From assembly GCA_030750975.1 (NCBI GenBank), contig JASMHC010000015.1:62001-126000 (forward strand): a DNA stretch of 64,000 nt. The letters run 5' to 3'. The first letter of the stretch is position 1, and each line of letters opens with the position of its first letter. This stretch comes from Paracoccaceae bacterium. GTDB taxonomy: Bacteria; Pseudomonadota; Alphaproteobacteria; Rhodobacterales; Rhodobacteraceae. This document shows positions 51,626 to 59,622 of the stretch, one piece after another. A program made the position numbers and the translations under genes. The notes beneath the pieces are model-generated. The model did not search any database and had not been told where the DNA came from. It worked only from the letters and a program-made list of their open reading frames with translations.

Positions 51626-53401
51626 ATGAAAATGACCACCGAAGAAGCCTTTGTGAAAACCCTGCAAATGCACGGGATCGAACATGCGTTCGGGATCATC
51701 GGCTCGGCGATGATGCCGGTCAGCGATCTGTTCGGCAAAGCGGGAATCACCTTTTGGGATTGTGCGCATGAAGGCTCGGGCGGCATGATGGCGGACGGCT
51801 ATACCCGCGCGACCGGCAAAATGTCGATGATGATCGCCCAGAACGGCCCCGGGATCACCAATTTCGTCACCGCTGTGAAAACCGCCTATTGGAACCACAC
51901 GCCATTGTTGCTGGTCACACCGCAGGCGGCGAACAAAACCATGGGTCAGGGCGGCTTTCAAGAGGTCGAGCAGATGGCCGCGTTCAAGGATATGGTCTGC
52001 TATCAGGAAGAGGTGCGCGATCCGTCGCGCATGGCCGAGGTTCTGAACCGCGTGATCCTTCAGGCAAAACGCGCGTCCGCTCCGGCGCAGATCAACGTGC
52101 CGCGCGATTACTTCACCCAAGTGATCGACATCGAGCTGCCAGCCATCGTTGAATTCGAACGCCCCGGCGGCGGTGAAGAGGCTTTGGATCAGGCGGCGGA
52201 ATTGCTGTCGAATGCAAAATTCCCGGTTATCCTGAACGGCGCGGGTGTCGTCATTGGCGGCGCGATCCCCGCCTCGATGGCGCTGGCCGAGCGTCTGGAT
52301 GCGCCGGTCTGCTGTGGTTATCAGCACAATGACGCCTTTCCCGGGTCGCACCCGCTGTTTGCCGGTCCGCTGGGCTATAACGGTTCGAAGGCCGGGATGG
52401 AGCTGATCGCCAAGGCCGACGTCGTGCTGGCACTTGGCACCCGCCTGAACCCGTTTTCGACCCTGCCGGGCTATGGCATGGATTACTGGCCGACCAAGGC
52501 GAAAATCATTCAGGTAGACATCAACCCCGACCGGATCGGCCTGACCAAACCGGTGACTGTCGGGATCGTGGGCGATGCCTTGAAGGTCGCCACCTCGATC
52601 CTGGAGAAACTTTCAGGCACCGCCGGCGATGAAGGCCGGGCCGAGCGCAAGGCCGAGATTGCGACGCGCAAATCCACCTGGGCGCAGCAGCTTTCGGCGA
52701 TGGATCACGAAGACGACGATCCGGGCACAACCTGGAACCAGCGCGCCCGCGCGGACAAGCCCGACTGGATGAGCCCCCGCATGGCCTGGCGCGCGATCCA
52801 ATCGGCACTGCCGAAAGACGCCATCATCTCGTCCGATATCGGCAATAACTGCGCCATCGGCAACGCCTACCCGACCTTCGAAGACGGGCGCAAATATCTT
52901 GCGCCGGGTCTGTTCGGGCCATGCGGCTATGGTCTGCCCGCTGTGGTTGGCGCGAAAATCGGCAACCCCGACACGCCGGTCGTCGGCTTTTCGGGCGACG
53001 GGGCCTTCGGCATCGCCGTCACAGAACTGACCGCCATTGGCCGCGATGAATGGCCCGCCGTCACGCAGGTGGTGTTCCGCAACTACCAGTGGGGTGCCGA
53101 GAAACGAAACTCGACCCTGTGGTTCGACGACAATTTCGTCGGCACCGAGCTGGACACCAAAGTCTCCTATGCCGGTATCGCAAAGGCTTGCGGCCTGAAA
53201 GGCGTCGTCGCCCGCACCATGGACGAGCTGCGCGAAGCGGTGGCACAGGCCTGTGAAGATCAGAAAAAAGGCATCACCACCCTGATCGAAGCGATGATCA
53301 ACCAGGAACTGGGCGAACCGTTCCGCCGCGATGCGATGAAGAACCCGGTCGAAGTGGCGGGGATCAGCGCCGACGACATGCGCCCGCAGCGCGGCGCATA
53401 A
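51626..53401 (+). CDS. xsc: Sulfoacetaldehyde acetyltransferase
   Basis: 591 residues, ThDP-dependent, converting sulfoacetaldehyde and phosphate to acetyl phosphate and sulfite. N-terminal ThDP domain (EEAFVKTLQMHGIEHAFGI, WDCAHEGSGGMMADGYTRAT), middle domain, and C-terminal PP domain with GFSGDGAFGIAV...FRNYQWGAEKRN. This is the C-S bond-cleaving step of taurine degradation. ATG 51626 is supported by CAGGAG upstream; the release of sulfite implies an oxidase or exporter not seen in this window. The citrate-synthase-like gene follows after 12 bases. Confidence 0.95.
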   Translation: MKMTTEEAFVKTLQMHGIEHAFGIIGSAMMPVSDLFGKAGITFWDCAHEGSGGMMADGYTRATGKMSMMIAQNGPGITNFVTAVKTAYWNHTPLLLVTPQAANKTMGQGGFQEVEQMAAFKDMVCYQEEVRDPSRMAEVLNRVILQAKRASAPAQINVPRDYFTQVIDIELPAIVEFERPGGGEEALDQAAELLSNAKFPVILNGAGVVIGGAIPASMALAERLDAPVCCGYQHNDAFPGSHPLFAGPLGYNGSKAGMELIAKADVVLALGTRLNPFSTLPGYGMDYWPTKAKIIQVDINPDRIGLTKPVTVGIVGDALKVATSILEKLSGTAGDEGRAERKAEIATRKSTWAQQLSAMDHEDDDPGTTWNQRARADKPDWMSPRMAWRAIQSALPKDAIISSDIGNNCAIGNAYPTFEDGRKYLAPGLFGPCGYGLPAVVGAKIGNPDTPVVGFSGDGAFGIAVTELTAIGRDEWPAVTQVVFRNYQWGAEKRNSTLWFDDNFVGTELDTKVSYAGIAKACGLKGVVARTMDELREAVAQACEDQKKGITTLIEAMINQELGEPFRRDAMKNPVEVAGISADDMRPQRGA

Positions 53402-53413
53402 GGAAACGACGCG

Positions 53414-54550
53414 ATGGCCGATACCGCCCCCCGCATCAATCGCGGCCTCAAAGGCGTTTACTTTGAGCGCTCAGGCGTCAGCGATATTGACGGGGCGGCG
53501 GGGCGGCTTTCCTATCGGGGGTACTCGATTGACGATCTGGCAGCCCGCGCCAGCTTTGAAGAAGTGGCCTATCTTCTGCTGCATGGCGACCTGCCGACCA
53601 GTGACGCGCTGGCCGGTTTCGATGCGGCGCTGCGCGATGCCCGCGACCTGCCGCCTGCCGTTTTCGACGTGATCCGCGCCGTATCGGGCGGGCACCCGAT
53701 GGACGTGTTGCGGACGGCGGTATCGGCCTTGGCCGCCTTCGATCCGAAAGCCGCAGAATGCAGCGAAACCGCCTTTTTAGAGACTGGTATTCGCCTGATT
53801 GCCCAGGTGCCAACCATCATCGCCGCCCATCACAATATCCGCAACGGGCGCGATCCTGTTGCCCCTGATCCCGCTCTGGGCCACGCCGCCAACTGGCTGT
53901 GGATGCTGACCGGCAAACCTCCGACAGAAAACGCCGCGCGGCTGATGGATGTGGATTTCATCCTGCACGCCGAGCATGGCTCGAACGCTTCAACCTTTGC
54001 CGCGCGGGTCACTGTCGGCACCGAAGCCGGGCTTTACAGCGCCATGACAACCGCGCTGGCCACCCTGGCCGGTCCGGCCCATGGGGGTGCGGCCGAAGAC
54101 GTGATGAAAATGGTCGCGGAAATCGGCACCGCCGACAAAGCGGCGGCCTATGTCAAAGCCAAACGCAAAGCACGCGAGGCCGTCACCGGCTTTGGCCACC
54201 GTGTCTACCGCACCGAAGACCCGCGCGCCCGCCACATGCGTGAAGGTGTCCGCCAGCTGGGCGAGGAAATGGGCGAACCCGAATGGTACGAGATCCTGCA
54301 AGGGGTCGTCGAGGCGATGAAACCCTATGCCCGTCACGGGCTGAACGTGAATGTCGATTTCTATTCCGGCGTCGCCTATCAGCTGCACGGTATTCCGATG
54401 GATCTTTTCGTGCCGCTTTTCGCCATCGGACGGATGCCCGGCTGGGTCATTCAATGTATCGAACAGGTGCAACGCAACATCCTGATCCGCCCGCTGACCC
54501 TTTATGAGGGTCCCCAGCCGCGCGATTGGGTTGCCATCGAAGATCGGTAA
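53414..54550 (+). CDS. Citrate synthase / 2-methylcitrate synthase family protein
   Basis: 378 residues. Catalytic His and context: LHAEHGSNAS, GPAHGGAAEDV, GFGHRVYRTEDPRARHM, and the catalytic-Asp segment NVDFYSGVAYQL. Lengths of about 375 fit the short citrate/methylcitrate synthase type. It lies between xsc and ackA in the taurine operon, so it may draw taurine-derived acetyl-CoA into citrate; this is inference. It ends 5 bases before ackA. Whether oxaloacetate or another acceptor is used cannot be read from sequence. Confidence 0.87.
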   Translation: MADTAPRINRGLKGVYFERSGVSDIDGAAGRLSYRGYSIDDLAARASFEEVAYLLLHGDLPTSDALAGFDAALRDARDLPPAVFDVIRAVSGGHPMDVLRTAVSALAAFDPKAAECSETAFLETGIRLIAQVPTIIAAHHNIRNGRDPVAPDPALGHAANWLWMLTGKPPTENAARLMDVDFILHAEHGSNASTFAARVTVGTEAGLYSAMTTALATLAGPAHGGAAEDVMKMVAEIGTADKAAAYVKAKRKAREAVTGFGHRVYRTEDPRARHMREGVRQLGEEMGEPEWYEILQGVVEAMKPYARHGLNVNVDFYSGVAYQLHGIPMDLFVPLFAIGRMPGWVIQCIEQVQRNILIRPLTLYEGPQPRDWVAIEDR

Positions 54551-54555
54551 TTCCC

Positions 54556-55698
54556 ATGGCGGATATTCTCGTTCTCAACGCCGGTTCGTCCTCGATCAAG
54601 TTCGCGGTCTTCGACAATGACCTGACCGAAAGCCACCGCGGTCTGGCCGCCGGGATCGGCGGGGCCTCGTTTCTGGAAATGGATGGTGAACGGGTGAACA
54701 CGCCCTTCATCGATCACACTTCCGCCCTGACGGCCGTGCTGAAAAAGCTGGAAACGGCCGGCGTCACCCCGTCTTCGCTGCAAGCCGCCGCACATCGGGT
54801 GGTCCATGGCGGGCGGCACCTGTCAAAGCCCGTGCGCCTGACAGCGGACGCGATTGCCGAAATCACCGATTGCACCCCGCTCGCGCCGCTGCACAACCCC
54901 CATAACCTTGCCGCGATCGAGGCGCTGGCCCGGATACAGCCCGACCTGCCGCAATATGCCAGTTTCGACACTGCCTTTCACGCCACCAACCCCGAGGTCG
55001 CCACCCGCTACGCCATCCCGAAAATGATCGAGACCAAGGGCATCCGGCGCTACGGGTTCCACGGGCTCAGCTATGCCTCGCTGGTGCGCTGCCTGCCCGA
55101 GATCACCGGCGAAGCCCTGCCGTCGCGTTTGCTGGCCTTCCACCTTGGCAATGGCGCATCGCTCTGCGCGATCCATAACGGCCAGTCAGTGGCCACGACG
55201 ATGGGCTATTCGCCGCTTGACGGGCTGACCATGGGCACCCGATCAGGCGGGATCGACGCCAACGCGGTGTTGCGTCTGGTCGAGGATAACGGTCTGGAAC
55301 GCACCAAGCAGATCCTCAACCACGAAAGCGGGCTTCTGGGCCTGTCGGGCGGTAAATCCGACATGCGCCAGCTGATGCTTGACCACACCGCCGACAATGA
55401 TTTCGCCATTGAACATTTCTGCTATTGGTCCCTGCGCCACGCCGGGTCGCTTATCGCAGCGATGGAGGGATGCGACGCCATCGCCTTCACCGGCGGGATC
55501 GGCGAAAACGCCGTGGGGGTCCGCGCCCGCATCTGCCGTGGTCTGGAATGGCTCGGGCTGCGCATGGACCCCGACGGCAACCACCGCAACGGGCCGCGCC
55601 TGCATTCGCAAACCTCGCAAGTCGCGGCATGGGTCATCCCTGCGGAAGAGGAAAAGATGATCGCGCTCGACGCGCTGAGCGTCATGTCCAAAAACTGA
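54556..55698 (+). CDS. ackA: Acetate kinase
   Basis: 380 residues. Makes ATP and acetate from acetyl phosphate (reversible). ASKHA-fold marks: ILVLNAGSSSIKFAVFD, the acetate-kinase segment VATRYAIPKM, GFHGLSY, FHLGNGASLCAI and FTGGIGENAV. Works with Xsc-produced acetyl phosphate. ATG 54556 is just after the preceding stop. Its 3' end runs into a REP-like element shared with the convergent pta. Confidence 0.94.
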   Translation: MADILVLNAGSSSIKFAVFDNDLTESHRGLAAGIGGASFLEMDGERVNTPFIDHTSALTAVLKKLETAGVTPSSLQAAAHRVVHGGRHLSKPVRLTADAIAEITDCTPLAPLHNPHNLAAIEALARIQPDLPQYASFDTAFHATNPEVATRYAIPKMIETKGIRRYGFHGLSYASLVRCLPEITGEALPSRLLAFHLGNGASLCAIHNGQSVATTMGYSPLDGLTMGTRSGGIDANAVLRLVEDNGLERTKQILNHESGLLGLSGGKSDMRQLMLDHTADNDFAIEHFCYWSLRHAGSLIAAMEGCDAIAFTGGIGENAVGVRARICRGLEWLGLRMDPDGNHRNGPRLHSQTSQVAAWVIPAEEEKMIALDALSVMSKN

Positions 55699-55771
55699 TA
55701 TCTTTTGGCCCGAAATATCCTGGGGGTGAATTGAGCCTTCGGCTCAAGAGGGGGTGAAACCCCCTGCCCCG
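55697..55771 (+). repeat. REP-like element, copy B, overlapping the pta 3' end
   Basis: ATCTTTTGGCCCGAAATATCC, TGGGGGTGA, a TTGAGCC/GGCTCAA hairpin and GGGGGTGAAACCCCC. It covers the ackA stop region and the last codons of pta on the minus strand, so it supplies part of the Pta C-terminus. Confidence 0.65.
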
Positions 55772-56616
55772 GTCGCCACCGTAACCACGGTGGCCGAAAC
55801 AATGTCCTGAACCGTCGCCCCACGGCTAAGATCACAGACAGGCCGCCGGAACCCCTGCAAAAACGGCCCCAGGGCCTGCGCCCCGCCCAGTTCCTGCACC
55901 AGCTTATAGGCGATATTGCCCGCGTCCAGCGTCGGGAAAATCAAGACATTGGCGGCACCGCCCTCATACCCCTTTTTCGACCCTATAACAGGGTTCAGAG
56001 CCGCATCAGCCTGCACCGGCCCGGCAAAACCGCTGATCTCGCAGGCCTCGCGCACCAGATCGACCGACGGGCCTGCACCGGACGATCCGGTGGAAAACGA
56101 CAGCATCGCCACCCGCGCCGCGCCCAGCAGGGCCTTGGCCGACGCGGCCGAGCTGCGGGCGATATCCGCCAGCTGCGCCGCATCGGGGGCGACGTTCACC
56201 GCGCAATCGGCAAAAACCAACTCGCGCCCGTCGGGCATCAGCATCAGGAAAAACGACGATGGCGTGCGGACCCCGTCTTGCAGGCCGATGACGATGGATG
56301 CGGCCTCGATCACCTTTTTGGTGGCACTGTCCGCCCCTGCCACCATCGCCTCGGCCTCGCCCGCCGCAACCATGGCCGCAGCCATATAGAGCGGGCGCGA
56401 CAGCATCCGGCGGGCGATCGGCGGTTTCAGCCCCCGCGCCGCGACCAAAGCCTCGACATGGTGATCCTGCGGCGTTTCCAAACCGATCGGCTGGCACAGG
56501 CCTTCGCCTGCCAGCACGGCGCAGGCCTCGGCCACGCGCGGGTCGGACATTTCGGGAAAGACCACGCGGGCCTGTCTGGCGCGGGCGGCATCGGTCAGGC
56601 GCTGCATAACGGGCAT
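55744..56616 (-). CDS. pta: Phosphate acetyltransferase (short form)
   Basis: 290 residues consisting only of the PTA_PTB catalytic domain, without the long N-terminal regulatory part of enterobacterial Pta. Interconverts acetyl phosphate and acetyl-CoA. Family segments: VVFPEMSDPRVAEACAVLA, SRPLYMAAAMVAAGEAEAMV, ELVFADCAVNVAPD, MLSFSTGSS, NVLIFPTLDAGNIAYKLVQ. Strand is opposite to xsc-ackA, so it is expressed from a separate promoter. The last codons (about GGFTPS) come from REP-like copy B. Only 3 bases separate it from znuB. Confidence 0.92.
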   Translation of the reverse strand: MPVMQRLTDAARARQARVVFPEMSDPRVAEACAVLAGEGLCQPIGLETPQDHHVEALVAARGLKPPIARRMLSRPLYMAAAMVAAGEAEAMVAGADSATKKVIEAASIVIGLQDGVRTPSSFFLMLMPDGRELVFADCAVNVAPDAAQLADIARSSAASAKALLGAARVAMLSFSTGSSGAGPSVDLVREACEISGFAGPVQADAALNPVIGSKKGYEGGAANVLIFPTLDAGNIAYKLVQELGGAQALGPFLQGFRRPVCDLSRGATVQDIVSATVVTVATGAGGFTPS

Positions 56617-56619
56617 GGT

Positions 56620-57405
56620 TTATCCTTTTCTGCGAAACATCTGCGTCAGCAGGAACAGTGCCGCCGCCGCAACCACAATGCTGGGACCGGCGGGGGTGTC
56701 GGCGCTGAAAGACAGCCACAGCCCGCCCAGACCGGCAAGAACTGACAATACCAGCGCCACTGCGACCATCCCCGCTGGTGTGCGGGCAAAGTTGCGCGCG
56801 GCCGAAGGCGGGATCAGCAGCATCGCCGATATCAGCAGGGCACCGACGATCTTGATCGCCAGCGCCACTACGATTGCCAGGGCAAGCGTCAGCACAAGTT
56901 GTTCGCGGTTCGGGTTGATACCCGAGGCGCGGGCGATTTCGGTGTTCAGCGTCGAGGTCAGCAGGTTTTGCCAGCGCCACAGGATCAACACAGGCACAGC
57001 CAGCGCGCCGGCCCAGATCACCCAGAGATCACTTTGCGACACGGCAAGGATATCACCGAACAGATAGGCCTCGACATCGATCCGCACGTTGCGCACAAAA
57101 CTGATCGCCACCAGTCCAAGGGCCAGCGCCGAATGCGACAGGGCACCAAGAGCGCCGTCCATCGCGTGGCCGCGATTGGACAGGGCCGTCACGCTTAGGG
57201 CCATACCCAGCGCCACCGCGACAACCCCGATGCCAATCGACAGGTTGAAGCCAAAGGATATCGCCACCCCAAGGATCGCCGCATGCGCCGTGGCATCGCC
57301 GAAATAGGCCATCCGCCGCCAGATGACGAAGCAGCCCAGAGGTGCCGTGGCCAGCGACAGGGCAATCACCGCCAGACCGGCGCGCAGCAGGAAATCGTCA
57401 ATCAT
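56620..57405 (-). CDS. znuB: Zinc ABC transporter permease
   Basis: 261 residues with about eight membrane helices; ABC-3 family permease. GDATAHAAILGVAISFG is the conserved loop for ATPase contact (SHA region), and LLISAMLLIPPSAARNFA is a hallmark in the C-terminal third. ATG 57405 is chosen over the very long upstream frame because the first membrane helix starts there (MIDDFLLRAGLAVIALS). Overlaps the znuC stop by 8 bases. Probably co-transcribed with pta. Confidence 0.92.
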   Translation of the reverse strand: MIDDFLLRAGLAVIALSLATAPLGCFVIWRRMAYFGDATAHAAILGVAISFGFNLSIGIGVVAVALGMALSVTALSNRGHAMDGALGALSHSALALGLVAISFVRNVRIDVEAYLFGDILAVSQSDLWVIWAGALAVPVLILWRWQNLLTSTLNTEIARASGINPNREQLVLTLALAIVVALAIKIVGALLISAMLLIPPSAARNFARTPAGMVAVALVLSVLAGLGGLWLSFSADTPAGPSIVVAAAALFLLTQMFRRKG

Positions 57406-58162
57406 GGGCGTGCCCGTGATCGTGCCCGTGCCCGTGCCCGTGATCGTGATCGTGATCGTGGCTGTGATCATGCCGGTGCTGGTAAAGCGCCATCGTGCCT
57501 TGTGTGCCATGGCCAAACAGCGCCAGGTATTCCGGCGCGTCGCGCACAACGGTGGGCGTGCCTTCGCAGCAGACATGGCCGTTCAGGCAGATCACCCGGT
57601 CCGAGGCGCTCATCACCACATTCAGATCGTGGCTGACCAGAAGAACCGCGCACCCGTGCTGATCGCGGACCCGTTCGATCAGGGCGTAAAAATCCGCCGC
57701 TCCGGGTTGGTCAAGGCCTTGCGTCGGTTCGTCCAGTATCAGAATGTCCGGTTCGTTCAGGATCGCACGTGCCAGCAAAACGCGCTGCATCTGGCCGCCC
57801 GACAATTCGGAAATCTGTCTCTGTTCCAGCCCAACAGCCCCGGTTTCTTCCAACGCGGCTTGTGCCTGGGCATCGGAAACACGCTTGGGCAAAGACAGAA
57901 AACCGCGCACGGTCAGGGGCAGGCCACTTTCCTGCGCCAATTTTTGCGGCACATAGCCAATGGTCAGGCCGGGCTTGCGGATGATCTGCCCCCGGCTGGG
58001 GCTGAAAACCCCCAAAAGGGTCCGTAACAGGGTCGATTTTCCCGATCCGTTGGGACCGACGACAGTAACGATTTCGTTGGCGTCAATTGCGAAGCTGACA
58101 CGCTCTAACGCGGGGAAATCGCCGTGGTGGACGCTAATGTCTTTCGCTTCGATCAGGCTCAT
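57398..58162 (-). CDS. znuC: Zinc ABC transporter ATPase with His-rich C-terminal tail
   Basis: 254 residues. Walker A GPNGSGKSTLL, signature LSGGQMQRVLLARAIL, Walker B ILILDEPTQGL, and the H-loop VLLVSHDLNVV. The last 26 or so residues are almost only His, Asp and Gly (HDHSHDHDHDHGHGHGHDHG and on), a probable zinc-binding tail on the cytosolic ATPase. ATG 58162 forms an ATGA overlap with the zur stop. znuB starts inside its 3' end. Confidence 0.92.
   Translation of the reverse strand: MSLIEAKDISVHHGDFPALERVSFAIDANEIVTVVGPNGSGKSTLLRTLLGVFSPSRGQIIRKPGLTIGYVPQKLAQESGLPLTVRGFLSLPKRVSDAQAQAALEETGAVGLEQRQISELSGGQMQRVLLARAILNEPDILILDEPTQGLDQPGAADFYALIERVRDQHGCAVLLVSHDLNVVMSASDRVICLNGHVCCEGTPTVVRDAPEYLALFGHGTQGTMALYQHRHDHSHDHDHDHGHGHGHDHGHAHD
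57411..57476 (-). repeat. Hexanucleotide repeat encoding the ZnuC His-rich tail
   Basis: Tandem GTGATC/GTGCCC hexamers on the plus strand; read on the minus strand they give alternating His-Asp and His-Gly codons. Such repeats are prone to slippage, so tail length may vary between strains. Confidence 0.7.
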
Positions 58163-58638
58163 GACGCTTTGCCTTTGCAGGTCGGGCACAGGCCCAAAAC
58201 CTCGACATTGACCCTTTCGATGACAAATCCGGCCCTGTCGGCGGATGCGGACAGGGTATCCTGCACGTCACGCGCATCGGCCTCGGCCACCTGTTCGCAG
58301 TCGCGGCAGATCAGAAACACCGGGCGGTGATGCCTGTCGGGCTGGGTGCAGGCGGTGAAGGCGTTCAGGCGCTGCACGCGATGGGCCAGCCCGTTATCGA
58401 CCAGAAAATCGAGGGCGCGATAGGCCACGGGCGGCTGGTTGCCAAAACCTTTGGCGTTCAACTGCTCAAGCACCTCATAGGCGCCCATGGCCCGATGGCC
58501 GGTAAGCAGGATTTCCAGCGCCGCACGGCGCACGGGCGTCAGGCGCAGGCCCTTTTCTTCGGCCAGCTTGTCGGCATGGTCCAGAACGCCGCTGGCGCAG
58601 TGGTCATGATCGTGATCGGCGAAAGGCAGCTCGGACAT
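58159..58638 (-). CDS. zur: Zinc uptake regulator (Fur family)
   Basis: 159 residues. N-terminal winged helix (KGLRLTPVRRAALEILL, PPVAYRALDFL) and C-terminal dimerisation domain with Fur-type zinc sites: CTQPDRHHRPVFLICRDC and a C-terminal CPTC. The N-terminus is His-rich (ADHDHDHCAS). Represses zinc uptake genes when zinc is sufficient. ATGA overlap with znuC; divergent from znuA, with the presumed operator in the gap. Confidence 0.9.
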   Translation of the reverse strand: MSELPFADHDHDHCASGVLDHADKLAEEKGLRLTPVRRAALEILLTGHRAMGAYEVLEQLNAKGFGNQPPVAYRALDFLVDNGLAHRVQRLNAFTACTQPDRHHRPVFLICRDCEQVAEADARDVQDTLSASADRAGFVIERVNVEVLGLCPTCKGKAS

Positions 58639-58650
58639 GATTTTCCAGTT

Positions 58651-58678
58651 GTTATGTTATTACACGTTACAGTATAAC
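58651..58678. promoter_or_regulatory. Candidate Zur operator between zur and znuA
   Basis: GTTATGTTATTACACG followed by TTACAGTATAAC: an AT-rich interrupted palindrome with outer arms GTTAT and ATAAC in the only gap between the divergent zur-znuCB and znuA genes. AT-rich GTTAT/ATAAC arms are usual for Zur boxes. Internal symmetry is imperfect. Confidence 0.6.
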
Positions 58679-58706
58679 GCCGCCCAACTGATTCAGAAAG
58701 GCCAAT

Positions 58707-59546
58707 ATGCGTATTCTTCCCCTTGTTCTGGCCGCCCTGCCGATGGCTGCCACGGCGGAACCTTTGCAGATCGTCACCGACTTTCCGCCGGTGCAGTCTC
58801 TGGTCATGCAGGTCGCCGGCGAGCGGGCGGATGTGGATGTGCTGCTGGACCCGAATGCGGACCCGCACAGCTTTCAGCTGCGGCCCAGTCAGGCCCAAAC
58901 ATTGGCGCAAGCGGATTATCTGTTCTGGATCGGAGAGGAACTGACCCCGTGGCTGGAACGCGCCGCGCAAGGCGTGGCTTCGGACCTGCCGAATCTGGCC
59001 TTTTTCGACGTCGAAGATCATCACGAAGACAAGGTCGATCCGCATATCTGGCTGGACACCCATATGGCAACGGAAATGCTTGACCTGATCGCCGGTGAGC
59101 TGTCGGCGATCGATCCTGACGGGGCCGCCTATTACGCGCAAAACGCCCAAGAGGCCGCCGCAGAGATCGATAGGCTGACAAGGGACGTTGCGGAAATTTT
59201 GAAGGACGTCACCGAGGTGCCCTTTGCCGTGACCCATGAGGGGTATAACTATTTCATTGATCAATTCGGCCTGACCCAAATCGGCAGTTTGAAAGACGTC
59301 AACGACGCGCCCGCAAACGCCGGAAACGTCTCTGACCTTGCCCAACAGGCCGAAAATGGCCGGTTCGTCTGCGCTTTTGGCGAGGTGGGGGAAAGCAGCA
59401 AATTGCTGGATCTGCTGGTCGAGCAGGGGGCCAGACAAGGCGCTGATCTGGACCCTGCGGGCATGACGCAAAACCTGGGTACGGGTCTGTATCGCGCATT
59501 GATCACGACCCTTGCGACATCCCTAGCCGACTGCCTTGAGGGCTGA
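58707..59546 (+). CDS. znuA: Zinc ABC transporter substrate-binding protein
   Basis: 279 residues. Short signal peptide (MRILPLVLAALPMAATA) then the cluster A-I binding fold. Metal ligands: DPHSFQLRPSQ, DPHIWLD and VTHEGYNYF supply the three His. The acidic-His loop is short (DVEDHHEDKVDPH) compared with the long loop of enterobacterial ZnuA. Delivers zinc to ZnuB/ZnuC. Its promoter region carries the putative Zur box. Confidence 0.92.
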   Translation: MRILPLVLAALPMAATAEPLQIVTDFPPVQSLVMQVAGERADVDVLLDPNADPHSFQLRPSQAQTLAQADYLFWIGEELTPWLERAAQGVASDLPNLAFFDVEDHHEDKVDPHIWLDTHMATEMLDLIAGELSAIDPDGAAYYAQNAQEAAAEIDRLTRDVAEILKDVTEVPFAVTHEGYNYFIDQFGLTQIGSLKDVNDAPANAGNVSDLAQQAENGRFVCAFGEVGESSKLLDLLVEQGARQGADLDPAGMTQNLGTGLYRALITTLATSLADCLEG

Positions 59547-59622
59547 AGCACTTTCAGAATTTTCTTGAAAGATAGGGGCGCGTATTTGTCATATCCTGCC
59601 AGTCAGATGCGAAGGGCCGGAC

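Noticed and set aside
55422-55835. 137-residue minus-strand frame over ackA and the REP copy
   Set aside because: Reverse shadow of ackA extended through the repeat, with no supporting features.
57411-57476. Possible CRISPR-like or tandem-repeat array
   Set aside because: The repeats are 6-bp units with no spacers and are explained as His-Asp/His-Gly codons of ZnuC.
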